Part shown: one piece after another, positions 13,031 to 26,600 of the stretch
Layout of the letters: every line of letters starts with the position of its first letter
How positions within the stretch are numbered: the stretch's first letter is position 1
NCBI GenBank assembly: GCA_012861695.1
Contig: JAAOOA010000399.1
Span: 9,873,647 to 9,937,646 of the forward strand
Direction: 5' to 3'
Length of the DNA: 64,000 nucleotides
Origin: Trematomus loennbergii
Taxonomy: Eukaryota; Chordata; Actinopteri; Perciformes; Nototheniidae
The notes under the pieces: generated by a model
Told to the model about the DNA's origin: nothing
What the model saw: only the letters and a program-made list of their open reading frames with translations
The model's database searches: none
Made by a program: the position numbers and the translations under genes

Positions 13031-13669
13031 GATTTTGGAAAGAAAATTAATAACCATCTCAGCTTTATTGAATCACAACTCCAGCTTGTTCGTTTGCTAA
13101 TTCAGGTAGAAAGTGCTGTAAGTCTCACTCCAGAGAGAAGGAATAAGAAGTGTCTCTTAGTCAATGTAATAAATAACGTATATAACACCACACGTTCCTG
13201 CTATAGTGTAAAGTCAATTGAGAAACGCTTAAAAGGCCTGTTCACGATGAGTCGTCTCTCTCTTTACAACAGTGTTATTATCCATCATTAGCCTCTATTA
13301 CACACTAAGTTGTTGCACTGATCATTGTCTTTGAAGGGGCCATGATTACAGGGGAGGTTGCCAAAAAAGGTTTTGAAATGTCTGAGACAATATCGCCTGA
13401 CGAAGACAAATACGCTGCAGGTTGCCTGCACTTACTGGTGCGGCACTCACTGACATTTGACAGGAAAATGGCTTTGAAATACTCCAGATAGTCAGACCAG
13501 CTGTCTCCTGTTGTTGTTGAATAGTTTGTGCGTCTTTATTCTGCTTAAAAAAAATGGACATATTGTTGAATTTACTGAGGGAATTTTCCAAGTCCTAGAA
13601 GTTAAATATTCCTACATTTTTCGAAGTTAACCTCTATCCTCATTACCACAATAAAAAGGTAGTTACAGG

Positions 13670-14060
13670 ACACAACGGGCCTGTCTTTTTCCCACCACTC
13701 ATTCATCCTGAGAGTAAAAGCAACAGAGGTAAGCTGGAGTCCTCAGACTAACCTGTGTGGGTCTCTGGGAGCCTGCGGTGGGCCGTTTGGCTCTGTGAGA
13801 AAGCGGCGTGGAGGCTAAGCCCCTTGGTACACTGGAACGTGTTTTCCTTTCTCCATGTTTGGACACACAGCAGACAAGTGGAGGTTAGCACAACACTCCG
13901 CTCGGAGCCAAAAGACTTATCCGACAAGTAATTAGGAGCGGGGTCAAGTTGAGAGAACTAAGCCCTGTAATTCCTCCTCCAATGCCACGGGTGAGGTAAG
14001 GCCCGACTGGAGATCCTTTCCCTCCTGACAAGCAGAGACAGAGAGAGGCAGGAGTGAGTG
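13670..14060. other. Complex intergenic block without recognised content
   Basis: GC-balanced sequence between AT-rich flanks, with no coherent frame, repeat or motif cluster that I recognise. Confidence 0.3.
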
Positions 14061-16142
14061 AGGAGTAAGTAAAGCTGATATTTTAACGAATAAGGTGAAA
14101 TTCATAATATGGGGAATTTTGTCTATGATCATGTCATGTAATTATTACATCTCGTCTGTCATATTTTGTAATTGTTATCTTTAATTTCAAACTTTATGCA
14201 CATTTTAAATCAGATTTTAAATGCGATACGTTTTTGTCATTATGCATGGGATGATTCATAGCATAACAAACACAGAGCAAATAAAACTGAAAAAACTGAG
14301 AGAATTGACATTGATAATGTAGTAAGCACTGTTTGTCTACTTGATACATTTAGACAGATTGCATTTCTGAAAGATGTTGATCGTGAACACAATTTTGCCC
14401 AATTATTGATATTTTTTAAAACTTTTTTCAGAGACTACACTGAATCAAGATCATTCAGATGTATGTTACAGCCTCACAATGAGCATCTTCTAAAACACAC
14501 ACACACTTGCATCACCTTCTTTAAGAGTTCATTGACAACTTAATTTATGCATAATGTTTTCAAACTTGTACTGAATATTTTCACTTAATGTGACTTTACA
14601 CTCCAATACTTTTCATCAAAATGAGTACTTTTTACCGCACTACATTTATCTATGGAAGCTTCTTAAAATAACCCACTTCCAGATAATAATACATCTGCTA
14701 CTTTTACCTAAATAAAGGATTTGAGTTGTTATTTCACCAGTGTCAACATTTATCTGACAGCTTATGTTATTAGTTATTTTGTAAATTATAAATTGGAGAT
14801 TTAAAGCATTCTCATAAAAAACAGTGCAATAGTATTTTGGGGGAAATGTCTTTCTCACAACTTTTGTGTTTTTACTTTAATGCATTCAAACCACTCATTA
14901 TTTGATTAACAGTTAAACAAGGTAAAGATGCAAAAGATAAGATATGTAAAAGATTAGCCTCTTATGCATGTACACCATGTGAAAGACACCAAGTCACAAC
15001 ATGGATTGTATCTCTACTTTAAATTGCCTGGTGATGAAAAATCCTATTTACATTTTTGGGCAAACTCTCCTTCTGATGGTGGCACTGCAGAATGCGCTGT
15101 CTGTCCTTCAGCCCAGCATGTTCGTGTGAGCCCTGGGCGAGAAAACACCCATGATGTTTTCATAGCCACAGTGGGCCTGTGCTATTGACCTCCACCTCGG
15201 CTTTCATGTGGCCCGATCCTAAAGCAAACCTCGGAACCCACAACATGTTCATAAATCAGCTTCCCTGGACAAATGCGGCGATAATGATTCAGTTTTGAAG
15301 CCACATAAAAAACGAAATATGGCAAATAAAAGACATTCCTGGGGAAGTTTTGCAATATAAATCAGTTGCTCTACCAGCTCTCATTTTGGTGCCACAATTT
15401 ATTTTCTCTCTGCTGTACAAATTTCTCTGTAAATATTGTTTTGTTGAATGCTCCATTGATATCTTTTTCAAAAGTTATCTGTTTAGTTCTTCTCGGGCCT
15501 TTTATTGATTTAGACAAGCAGTCACAAAAAGCCAAAGAGCCACTAAATAACTTCAGCTTTTGTTTATGTATGAAATTCAAGATTTTTACAATGGAAAAAC
15601 GATTGAATAAGTCCTTAAAAACGTAAGTAAAAAAAAAAAGACAACTGTTTTGCATTTTAAAGGGAAAAATGTAGGTCTTTTACTGTTTGTTTTAAGGGAT
15701 CCATGTCAGCGAGCTCTGGCCTCTGTATTTGGACATGTCTGCATGTTGTTTGTTGTCTTCACTTTGCAGCGGTGGTGGAAGATGTTACGGAAAAACGGAT
15801 CAGGCATCTCAGCGATGGATTAGATCGGACTGGGAGGCTCAGCAGAGAAATAGGGCCTTCATTTAAAAAAAAAAAAAATGGGAATAGTCCTCTGTTTCAT
15901 AAAAGAGCCATTAGCGTTTATTGATGAGACTAATGTGTGTGTTTAAAGTAAATTAGAAGGAGAGAGGCCATGCTTTAGGGGTTTGAGTGATGAAAGGCTT
16001 GCATTAATGTACATGGTGGAGGGACTGCTGTTTTCCATTTGAACTAACCGCTTCCCCTCTGCTCAATACAACAAACCGCACACACAAACACATACGCACA
16101 TACACTACCTGCTTAGATATGCTGTATTCTGTACATACTGAC

Positions 16143-16143
16143 A

Positions 16144-16191
<48 letters not shown>

Positions 16192-16250
16192 ACACACACA
16201 CACACACCACACACACACACACACACCCACACACACACACACACACACAC

Positions 16251-16312
<62 letters not shown>

Positions 16313-16321
16313 AACACACAC
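16143..16321. repeat. CT then CA microsatellite
   Basis: A short CT run (from 16,143) passes into CA to 16,321. Interruptions are doubled C (near 16,190, 16,207, 16,227) and doubled A (near 16,251), then CAAACACAAACACAC at the right end. Confidence 0.98.
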
Positions 16322-16999
16322 CAGTCCTCCCTCTCAGCAGCCTACACATGTAAGTCATATACTAACCAGAGTAGGCCTGGCGCCCGGGGAGAGTAGCCTG
16401 GAATTGCCCCTAAGAAACCAAATCCACTTTATCAAACTGCCAGATGTCACTACCAATCCTCCTCCACTGGACGCTGCTTTCACCCGGCAGCAGCACGGGG
16501 ACACGGAGCCTGCTGGAGCCAACATGGTGACACGAGGACAAAAGTAAAGACTGAGCAACGTCTACGTATTTTATACATGTCCATTACCTGTAACCTCTAC
16601 TTTAAATGATGCACTTGTGTATAATTTCACTTAAAAGACCTACCATACCTCATACCTTAATGGAGAATAATTTCATTTTGAAACCTCCATACGCACTTTT
16701 CCACCAATACATCAATACATGCACAGTCATACTCACGACATGCACATCTGGACATAGCATAGTTTGTTAACCTGAATCTGTTTTATTCATTTATTTGTAT
16801 TGCTCCACATTTTAAAGCCAGGGATGGAGGCTGCAAATTAGATTAAACTAAACCTAACATTTCATTTTCCAACTATGTTGATCTGAAGTGTCCCTAACAA
16901 TTATAAAAATGACATTTTCATCTTCACTGCACTTCAGTACTTAGAAGATAAATGTAAAGAAAAGAGAGAAACATTTGACATTTCTTTTCTGTTAAAAAG

Positions 17000-17380
17000 A
17001 TTATTTTTCGGGACTAAATCCAAGTGCCATTGCAATTTACCCGTGCATAACTACTGGATCTGCTCCATGCACTACCGTGATGTTGCCGTTGTAAATAAGG
17101 CATGCACCAAAATGAACTTTTAAGTATGCTAAATTATTCTTCATTACAACTGGGTCACGGTTACTGGAGATGCCAAGCTAAGCAAACACTTTTCAAAGTC
17201 CAACAGCTCCCTTGACGGCTGGAGTGCCCGCTCAGATTGAACAGGAAGTGAGCGGTAATTTGCCGTGAGTTCTGTCCAGCCTCAAAACTCCCAGACATTG
17301 TGTCGTCCAATTAAAGCGGAGTCGCGTGGTTGCAGAGACACAGGGCCAACGGGTCAAGAAGTTGAAATAGATTCCTACCG
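17000..17380. promoter_or_regulatory. Candidate regulatory block
   Basis: Balanced, non-repetitive sequence including GTGAGCGGTAATTTGCCG and TCGTCCAATTAAAGCGG. No coding signal. Inference only. Confidence 0.2.
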
Positions 17381-17629
17381 TACCCAGATAGTTGTTGATT
17401 GAGTTCCTGGTAATCTGTATACCAAAAAAAACTCTTTCCCCATTGTCATTTCTTCGTTCGTCAGCATGGGTGCATGTGTTTTACATAAATGAGACCTGTC
17501 ATATGAATCTGAAAAATCAACTGCAAATGGGACTGCCACAGAGAACGGTAAATATCTTTTGAAAACAAAATACTGTGTTACGGGTGCTTTGAGGGATGGA
17601 AATGGGAAGTGGGGACATGCAAAGTGAAC

Positions 17630-17870
17630 AATATGGTTTGAATCACGTCAACCTTATTTTGCCATGATTATGTAACTAATTACATTTCAGGCTTTTCCAT
17701 TCTGCAAATGGATGTTGTCTTCACTGGTAGAGAGACATTTTAATGCATTTCCATGCCATAATTAATTAGTTCCACCTAAAAGGACCCTGATTGTACTACC
17801 AGCATGCAAGCTTTTCATATGGCGCAATCAATTATTGATTGGAATCATAGAGGTCTGCTTTGTTAGGGGG
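17630..17870. promoter_or_regulatory. Candidate conserved non-coding element with palindromic TAAT sites
   Basis: Contains TGTAACTAATTACATTTC, CCATAATTAATTAGTTCC and GCGCAATCAATTATTGATTG. Paired ATTA/TAAT arrangements such as TAATTAATTA suit dimeric homeodomain binding. Inference only. Confidence 0.28.
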
Positions 17871-19424
17871 GCAAAAGCCACTTGAAAGATCATTTTTTAT
17901 TTCAAGACCCTAAATTAGTAATAGGAAAATATTTTACAAATTCTCAAATTGATTGTGAACTAAATAACAGAATAAAAAAAAAAGTTAACTTGTGGTTTGG
18001 TTTTCTGTTTTGAAAGTGAGTTTTCTGACGATATCCACACAGGAAGGAAATTAAGCACAGAAAAGGACAGAAATGTTCCTGTTATCTCTGAACAGAGCCA
18101 GGCTGAATGCTCCAGTCTAAATGCTAAGGTAAGGCCGTTTCTGGATGTAGCTTCAACATATACACACATTAGAATGGTCTCAAATGGTCAACGTACTTAC
18201 TGCAAGAAAAGGAGTTCTCAACAACTTATTTCCAATAACATATAACTGTTCCTTGTATTGCACCCTGTGCGCACACAGAGTCTTCAGTCTGTACAGACAA
18301 CAAAAGTGAACTTGTGCAATTTTCCCATCATACACAGGAAGTGGTTTCTCAACCATCCCCATGCCATGGGTAACATGGTGTTTTCTCACCACTTTCCCCC
18401 GTCTTCATCTTCATCCCCTTTCTCTCTCCCTTGTTTGTTTGTTTCCCTGATGTTTTTATTTAAAGCATCAAAAGACACCCCGACCCGCTCCCTCCCTCGT
18501 GATGTCCCCCCCCCAAGCCCCAGAGCAGTCAGGATGATTTGTAAACTTCAAACGACTAAGAGCCCCAGCCTGGTCTCCTCTGCTCATTTAGGTAATTCAA
18601 TAAGCCAGGGGGGACAAGCGCAGCGGCGCACAGCTTCCCCCTCCTGCCCTCTGCGCCCTCGCTCTTCCGACTGAAGCCTCTGTGGACTATCGGCAACAAA
18701 TGTCAGTCTACAGTGCAGGAGCTTCCGCCAAGCAGAAATCCTGCAGATTTAACCACTGACATGTTGTATTTGTATTACAATAAGGACTATCCGTTAACTC
18801 TTATGAAGACATTTAAATGAATTTGATCTAACATTCTTAATGTTTTAGAATACAGATGGAGTTGCATCTTCAAATATATGAGTTTCCCCCCTTTTTCATT
18901 TCCTTTATCTACAAAATAAGAGGTGTGCAGGATCTGAGGTTTTCCCTTTCAACACTCACTGACCGATGAATGTGAATGAGGCCTTCCTGATTAACCCTGA
19001 TATTAACGTCTGTGTTTGATCTGATAACCTTCAAAACAGACAGCGGCCTGCCAGAGAACCCCTGGGGAAATCCTGCAGCTGTCACATCTTTACCTCTTCA
19101 TGCTAAAAGGCTTTATCAGCGAGGTCATTGTATGCATGTGACGAGTCACCGAGCCACAGAGTCTATCACGGTTCGGCCCTCAATTGGCATGATGGGGGTG
19201 ATAGAGAGGAAGAGGTGGGGTATGAGAAGCCGTTAACTATATCCGCCTCCCCCCAGCTTGTCGAGACAGAGGTGGCGGCAGGTCTGAGTAGGCATCGCCA
19301 CAATGGCCCAGACCCATAAACGCTGGAGGAGCATAAATCTCCATCTTTATCAAAACCACACAGAGACATTGGTGGCCACTCCCTACTGTGGCTGCCTTTA
19401 CCCACCAAATCTGCATCTGATAAA

Positions 19425-19437
19425 CCCCCCCCCCCCC
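19425..19437. repeat. C homopolymer (13)
   Basis: A run of about thirteen C. Its length should be treated as uncertain given the homopolymer errors diagnosed in the genes of this window. Confidence 0.9.
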
Positions 19438-19979
19438 ACCCTCGCTTCCTACTCCACTGCTCTACATCACACGCGGCTAATAATGCCACACAAAAACTGG
19501 TGGGAGATTAAAGTTTGCTTACACTGGCACCGCAGTCCACACAAAACAATTTGACTTGTTGCAGCTCATGTAGAAACATAAATCAAATCTTTGTACACCC
19601 ATGAATCACTTTGTATTGTAAATAGCTATTAAAGGCAACAATTAAGACATGTGGCATAGTCTTTCCTGGTATAACTGAGACAGTTTGTGATTTTCTTTCA
19701 TTACAGAAAATTACATTTAGACCCTCACAACCATTGAAAAGAAGAAGCATCCTGTTGCCCAGGCCTGCATCGTTGCCCACTCCCATCCCGAGCCCACCCC
19801 AAAAGGAGGCAGTAAATGGTCCATTTTATCTCTTTCCCGTCAACCATGACCACAAGGGAAGGAGATAGTAATCTATTCCTGAAAACAATTGTAAAAACAA
19901 TTTAATTGGCCCCGCAAATGTCGTTTTTACAGTCGTCCAAAAACATTTCAAAGCAAACTATGATTGGGATGAAATTGCA

Positions 19980-20280
19980 GAGGCTCTTCCGCAGGAAGGA
20001 AAGCTGACTAATCACCTCATCATTAATGCTGAGGCCCATGGGGGCCTGCCGCCTGCTGGCACTGCCCACATGGCCACGCTGACTCTCTGCTGTCAGAGCG
20101 AGCCGGCGGATGGTTTTCTCCGAAGCGAAAAACAGCTCTCAGAGAATATTTGGATTGTGCTGTTCAAATATTTGGAGAGCCCTGACACGGCTGCCGCCAT
20201 CCAGAGCTGTAAGGCAGAGACTGTCTGTAATTGATTTAATTATCAGTAATTACCCAACTGTTTTTGTGTATGCTCTGTAG
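19980..20280. promoter_or_regulatory. Strong candidate conserved non-coding element
   Basis: Long non-repetitive block with CATCATTAATGCTGAGGCCC, two copies of CAAATATTTGG-like/AATATTTGGA text, then GTCTGTAATTGATTTAATTA followed by CAGTAATTACCC. Three homeodomain-type sites occur in about 35 bases at 20,226-20,254. No frame is protein-like. Inference from texture and motif density. Confidence 0.35.
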
Positions 20281-21656
20281 TCCTCGGTTGGGGAGGAGAA
20301 CGGAGGGAGGAAAGAGGGGGGTCTGAGTTAATGATGTGTTTCCATCTTATTTAATGCTGTGGTCCAGTCTGGCATACAGACACATGTAGATGTAATTTTG
20401 TGGAGACTGACACGGATCGACGCTGAGGGTGGCAGTCTGACACCAGATGCAATGAGCAAAAGGAGAATTCATTTGTTGACAGGTAGAGAAATGAAATAAG
20501 ACTTCCTTATACTTTGCATTTGAGAAGGTTCAAAACCCTGAAACCTTTTCTTGTAAATCACTGACTCTTTTAAAACTTCAAACAATAATGCTGAACATAA
20601 GGATATAACTCATAAAATGCAGTAATTCTGCATTTTGATAGCAGTTACAACAAACCCAATGTGTGTGTGTTGCACGTGAGTTCCTGCATAATATGTGTCT
20701 GAGAGCGCGGGTGGGGGGAGCTGTTAAAAGTCTTGAGTTCTAGCCTGTAAATGTCATGTTTGGTCGAAGATTTCCGTTTTTGCCTTCTAATTGGTGTCGG
20801 GGGAGTTGGGGTTTTTAAAAAGGGGAAGGTGGGGGAAAGCAGGGAGGAGGGGAGAATAAGCCCACAGAACTGCAGAGTTGCATTGAACTCAAACTGGGTT
20901 TTAATGGCTCGTACCCCGGGAGAGCATAGCTCGGGTCATTAAGACAGGAAAATGGGGTCGCGCTAGAATAATAATCCACGCTTTTATTTGACAGCACAAG
21001 AAAAATATTGTGTCAACACATAAAAGAGGTTAGTGATGATCATAAACTACATTCACTGTTCAAAAAGTGCGCAGGGGACGAGGTGTCGCTGAATTGACAA
21101 GTCCAATATACCGATGAAGAGGTTTTGAAGTTGTGGCTGAAGGTGTGATCCTCAAACATCTGCATTTTGAGTTTGCAGAAGAAGAACTCTCTTTTAGATT
21201 TAATAGAGGTACCTCTCCTGGTGGAACTTCAAAGAAGGCAGTGAGCTGTTGTCATCATCGATGAGTATAAATCTGCACACATTTCTCTTTCACACTCTAT
21301 GTTTCATCTGCAGCCACCCTCCATCCCTCCAACACCCGCACGTCTACCCTCTCTCCTCTCTGGTCTTGGTCCCGACAGTGAGTGGGTTACTCTACTGTTT
21401 ACAATATTTCAAATTCCCTCTCAAGTGTTTGGCTTGGCAGGTTGTCCGGCCTTTTCCCTAGCAATTACAGGCTTGCAGGGTTTCTCCAATGGGGCTTTTG
21501 AAGAAATAACACTTTTCTCCCCCAGCTCAAGGGAAAAAACGGAGACATTTGGCCAGCAGCTCATACAGTCAATCACACAGACCGAGCTCAAGCGCTGTCT
21601 GACGCACTTGGCTACTAAAATATCCTCATACCTTGTGTGTGGAGGAATACAAACGG

Positions 21657-21689
21657 GCGAGCACACACAGACACAGACACACACACACG
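21657..21689. repeat. Short CA/CAGA repeat
   Basis: Imperfect CACACAGACACAGACACAC stretch. Confidence 0.85.
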
Positions 21690-22125
21690 TTTTGGTACTC
21701 TGGTTAGAGTCAGTCAAAAACATCACTTATGTACTGTAATCGAATATAAAGATTTAAAGCAAAAACTGCTAATTGTTTAAATGAGGTTAGCAAGCTTTAG
21801 TATGTAGAAATAGTCAAGCCAATTAGAGGGATGAGGAGGTCGCAATTAAGTGATATATGTCCTAAATGATGATACTATCAATGTTGAGCATGTCCTATTA
21901 ATGTGGAACAGCTATTCACTTGAAACAAAGCTAAGGATACATTCCTACTTCACGAAAATCAAATTTGTTCTCAAACCAGATCTTTAAGGCAGGCTGTCAG
22001 CATTGTTATTGGCAAGTGATTAGATTGGATTTGTGTGACCCTACAACACAAACCTTTTTGAATGAGTTGCCATGCTGGTGGTGACACAGCTTTCCAATGA
22101 GGAAGCAAGAGAAATGGTCCATCAT

Positions 22126-22410
22126 TTCACCCCCCAAACAATCGCGCTGTGAAATGTATGTTGCATTCCCGGGAATTTGGTAGTGCTGCTAGTCCCATGG
22201 ATTCTCCACAGCACTTTTTTCACTCTGAATTTGATGTCGTTTTGTGCCTCATGTTGCGGGAAACATGATTTGAGCAGCCAGATCATCCGGACTGAAACGC
22301 ATCGATAGGAACGTGATTGGAATTGCAATTCAAACCACTTCAAAATGTGGTTTGGATCCGATTTGCTAAAAAATGATTTGGGCTGGCAGTCTGAACAAGG
22401 CCAAGGTCAA
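22126..22410. repeat. Possible degraded DNA-transposon-like repeat
   Basis: The wording (GTTTGGATCCGATTTG, GATTTGGGCTGGCAGTCTGA) resembles short non-autonomous repeats common in fish genomes. It contains a hairpin: CAAACCAC at 22,331-22,338 pairs with GTGGTTTG at 22,347-22,354 across an 8-base loop. The family is not identified and the boundaries are approximate. Confidence 0.3.
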
Positions 22411-23231
22411 AATGCTACAGCAATTCAGATACACAACGGCACAGCAGAGTTTTGAGTGTAACGCTGACATTTGCATGCCAACATCTTTCGTGATAGGTAT
22501 ATTATTACCACGGTACAATGATACCATCTTAGTTTAGCATGTGAATGCTACGTTTGTTAAGGAGCAAAAAAACACAAAGTACAGTTAATGCGAAGGGAAT
22601 GTGATTAAATGACTTGGAAATCCATCCCATAGCTCTAAAGATATTTTAGTGTAGATTAGTGTGGTTGGAAGTGGTTGACAAAACAGACCAAGGAAAGCAA
22701 ATAGGTTTGGTCAGGATTACAAATTCCATATTCGTGTAACTCCCTAATTAATGTTATAGTTTTGAAGTGGTCCTTTGTATTGACTCAAAGCAAGCCGACG
22801 TCCGAGACTTCATAGCTCCCTTTTTACGAAAGTGCAGATGAGAGAAAAGAGAGCATGGGAGGAAGAGGAGATGAGAGCTTTTGTTGAATGTTTATTTGTT
22901 CATAATGAGAGATAAACCTCTTCAAGTACTGTTTTATCTCCCGAATGTCAGCACAACAAAATGAGATATAATGTGTGAGGCGTCGATGAGAGGGAAAGAA
23001 GAAGGAAAAAAGAAACACATGAAGACAGACGGAGAAAATGTGTTTGTGTGAGAGAAAAAAGGCATGATTGAGAAAAATGTGAGGACATAAGTCATTGCCT
23101 CGTCCCATTCTGGTAATTACAATAAACGTAATTGTACAATTGCTCTGTTAAACTTTCCCTGTGAAGATTACGATGCCGAGTTTAGATGAAAGGCCCAATA
23201 ACATCAACAAAGTTGGCCTTGCATTGTCAGC

Positions 23232-23299
23232 GGGTGGAGAGAGGGTTAGGGGGGGTTAAAGGAGGAGCAGGAGGGGAGAGGGTGGGGGGGGGGGGGGGG
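23232..23299 (+). other. G-tract region with quadruplex potential and G16 run
   Basis: GGG tracts at 23,232 and 23,243, a G7 tract at 23,249-23,255, further GGGG/GGG tracts, then sixteen G at 23,284-23,299. The spacing between the first three tracts is 3-8 bases, which fits an intramolecular G-quadruplex on the + strand. Confidence 0.5.
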
Positions 23300-23379
23300 T
23301 CTTGAGTTCCTTACCCTGAGGCTAAGAATCTCCCCTCCCTCTGCTATTCCACCTCCCCTCGCCCTTCCACCCACACAAG

Positions 23380-24060
23380 GGAGTTAGAAATCCCATTTAC
23401 TCTGACTGGAGCCAGGAGTTGGCTTGAAAAGGCCGGGGACAAAAAGCGATTTTCCACGGAACAAAACCATTACAATGGTCCCGCTTTGATCTGCGCCCCC
23501 CCCCCCCTCTCCACTCCTACCAGTGCCAATTGAACTTTGTCACCATGCAACTGTCATCCACGAAGGGAAAGCCCTTCTACTCTGAATGAAGCGGTCCACA
23601 GCAATTTACTCCAGACAGCGCTTTGAAGTGTCAGAGAGAAGTCCAGCTCCTAGACGGCACTTTTTGGACCGCTCACCCTCTCTCCTCGCCTTCCCATGTC
23701 TTTTCTTTCTCTTGCCAATTTCAAACGGCCAGCAGGACAGTGTGGACAGTCCAGCAGGGCAGCAAAAGAAGAGAGGGAACATTTAACGTCCAGCATCTTT
23801 GCTTTCTCTCTCTTCCCCTCCCTCCCTCTCGTCTAAGTAACAGAGGCATGCAGCGCTGGCATGTGGATAATCAGCCATGGGGCCCCGCAACATCAAAAGC
23901 TTGGAGAGCCCCTAAGAATACAAATGTGAGGCCTAATGGTACACTTCATTAATGTCCTCCCATCAAAGGCCACTTTACTGACTTGGGAGATTGACTAATT
24001 TACACATTGTGGGAAATTGCTCCCAGCCATGCGTAAAACTGCCAAGCATTTATATAGAGA
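23380..24060. promoter_or_regulatory. Candidate conserved non-coding block with TCF/LEF site
   Basis: Long non-repetitive block containing a C12 run (23,496-23,507) and, toward the right, CTTCATTAATGTCCTCC next to ATCAAAGG at 23,962-23,969, a good match to the TCF/LEF site read on the other strand (CCTTTGAT). Frames across it are not protein-like. Inference only. Confidence 0.3.
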
Positions 24061-24315
24061 GAGTCAGAGAGAGAGGTTGGGGGGAGGTAAGTGGAAGGGA
24101 CAGCCTCTGTTCTCTTCTCGAGTGCTTTCTTTAACTGTTGGAAGTGGCTGAAGGCCAAGCCACACTATCACACATACGAACACCAGGGAGTGCACGCCTT
24201 CGTGTCTCATAAGGATTATTACTTTAGGCATTTCAGTGCTCCATCGCTTTTCCTCCCGTCCTCTCCTCCTGCTCACCTCTTCCCTCACGGCTGGATCCAC
24301 TTTTCCCCACAGATT

Positions 24316-25190
24316 ATTTTTAAAGGAATTCTTCAACGTTTTGGGGAATATGTTCATTTGACTTTTTTCTCTCAGAGTGAGATGAGAAGGTCAATGTTGA
24401 TGCATTTAGTACGAGTTGAAGCAAGTCCCCAGGAACAACTTTGGGCATTGAGGTGATTTTGGTGTAGTGGCCACATGTAGAATTGCAGATCACATGATGA
24501 GAAGAGGCAAAATATATGTTTTCATCACACAATATTGATGAAAGGTTGAATTAATTTTCCTAAAAAAAATAAAGTACATATTTATCAGATCATCTAAATA
24601 GACATATGAGTAAATTATTGTAGCAGAAGTCTCCGAGCTCGGCTAGTGAGCAACTTTCATCGGAAAGAATGGGCGCCGTCTTTGAACAGAGTCCTCTCAA
24701 TTGGCTGGAATCAGGGTGTTTTTAGCCTAGCTTAGCATCAATACTGGAGTTAGCTTTCAAAAGAAAACATGCAAGAAAACAGCAAAAACTCTAAACCAGA
24801 TTTGTTTATACTGTAAATTGTTGATTTGACACAAACAGAAATGTAAACATTTACAAATGTTACATTTTGCAACTTTTGAAAAACAGCTTATCCATCTGCC
24901 AAAAAGTTGGAACTGTGTCTACGGTTTCAGTGACGGTTGCTAACTGCTCGGCACATTGTTTGATATTGATTTCAAGATAATTCCATCATCCCAAAGGTAT
25001 GCTTGACATCTGTGTAACCAACCGGGATATTGAAAACTGCGCCCAATTGATGCTGGCCAAGAAATAGTTATAGCACTTTAGTCCCCCTAAAACCACCAAT
25101 TGTTGTTGTGATTTTTCTTGTTTATGTACTTAACTGTTCTGGTTCAGGCAGCTTTCATAAAAAGTTATACTAAACTCCCATTCTTCACTA
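24316..25190. repeat. Degenerate interspersed fish repeat
   Basis: Three parts match wording I know from a widespread, internally palindromic teleost repeat: AAAGGAATTCTTCAACGTTT to GAGATGAGAAGGTC (24,324-24,393), TTTTAGCCTAGCTTAGCATC (near 24,720), and TGCTGGCCAAGAAATAG with CCCCCTAAAACCACCAATTG (near 25,051-25,101). The copy is old and broken. The class is uncertain and I have not assigned a family name. Confidence 0.5.
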
Positions 25191-25802
25191 CTTGCCAAGC
25201 ATCAAAGTCAAGACAGACTTAGCAACTAGCCGGTTAACATGCTGGAGCATTTACCAGCTAAAGAGCCAAATAAATCCCTCAGGAAACAAAATAAAAAGAA
25301 TAAAAATAGGAGAGTGATTAAAGGACCAACATTCATCAGGTGGGCAGAAAAATTACACCATATAATGACCCTGTATCTTTGCTCACTGTTTATAGCTTGT
25401 TTCTCCAGCCTCCCAAAACCTGTTTTTGAAAGTTAAAAGATGTGAATTCAAATTGCATAATCATATTACGCTCAAATAAGCTCCGTTAAGCTTACAAAAT
25501 CTTCCATTCATAGTCAAACTATTTTCTTTAGAACATCTACAAATCGACTAATCCCATACAATCCAAGTCTTCATCTTACTCTTCGCCCCGACACGTGTAT
25601 ATACATTTTTCACAATCACACACATCATCTATTCTACACACACACACGCACAAACTCATATTGCTGTCATCACCAGTTATTACAAGCTGGAGCCATGTGC
25701 GGACCAGCATGTTTTACAACCACGTTAACCATGCTATGGGGACTTAAGTGACTGCTTGGGATATTTTTTCCTACATACGTGTTAGTGTGAGCATGCACAG
25801 TT

Positions 25803-25988
<186 letters not shown>

Positions 25989-26489
25989 GGCTGGAGGGAG
26001 TTAACGCCTAGCCGCTCTTGGCCCTGACACCTGTGTTACAGAGCGAGTCTTTCAGCAGGCAAATTATGTGGCTTTAATTTGTCCTTTTGAAACAGTGTAG
26101 CCGGCCACAGCACTGAAGCCAATTGCTGCCCAACTGTAGCATTGAGGAGAATGTTAAAAGTGTGTTGAGTGTCTGTATATGTAAGCACTGCATTGACATA
26201 AGTAAATACACTGCCTTGGGTGGAACACCTGTTTATGTTGGAGACTGGGGGAGCTGACAGATATTATAAAGGGGTTTTCAATGTTTTCCATTAGCCAGAG
26301 AGAAGCAATGCAACTTCTTCAAGGAGCAGCACTGGCAAAAAGTGCTGCGCCACCCGACTGGGGTTTGCTGGCAGGAAGGGAAAGCCTAATGTGTCTCGTT
26401 TGCAATCTGGACAGACTTCTGTGGTTGGCCCAGCCTACAGTAGTGCACACTTCAGTCATTGGCTGGTCAACAGAGGCGATTTGAATATC

Positions 26490-26600
26490 GTGACTAATTC
26501 GACCAATTAAACTGTCAAAAGCCTTTTTTCAATGGGCCTTTTTCACAGGCTGCTCATCCATAATGCTCTCCTCTGTTAGCCCGGGGTTCGACTTTAACTC
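26490..26600. promoter_or_regulatory. Candidate short conserved element
   Basis: Contains CGTGACTAATTCGACC, CCAATTAAACTGTC and ATCCATAATGCTC in non-repetitive sequence. Inference only. Confidence 0.2.

Noticed and set aside
23586..23952. Overlapping + strand frames of 66 and 109 codons
   Set aside because: Low-complexity Ser/Pro/Leu-rich text without a domain or splice partners; better explained as non-coding sequence.
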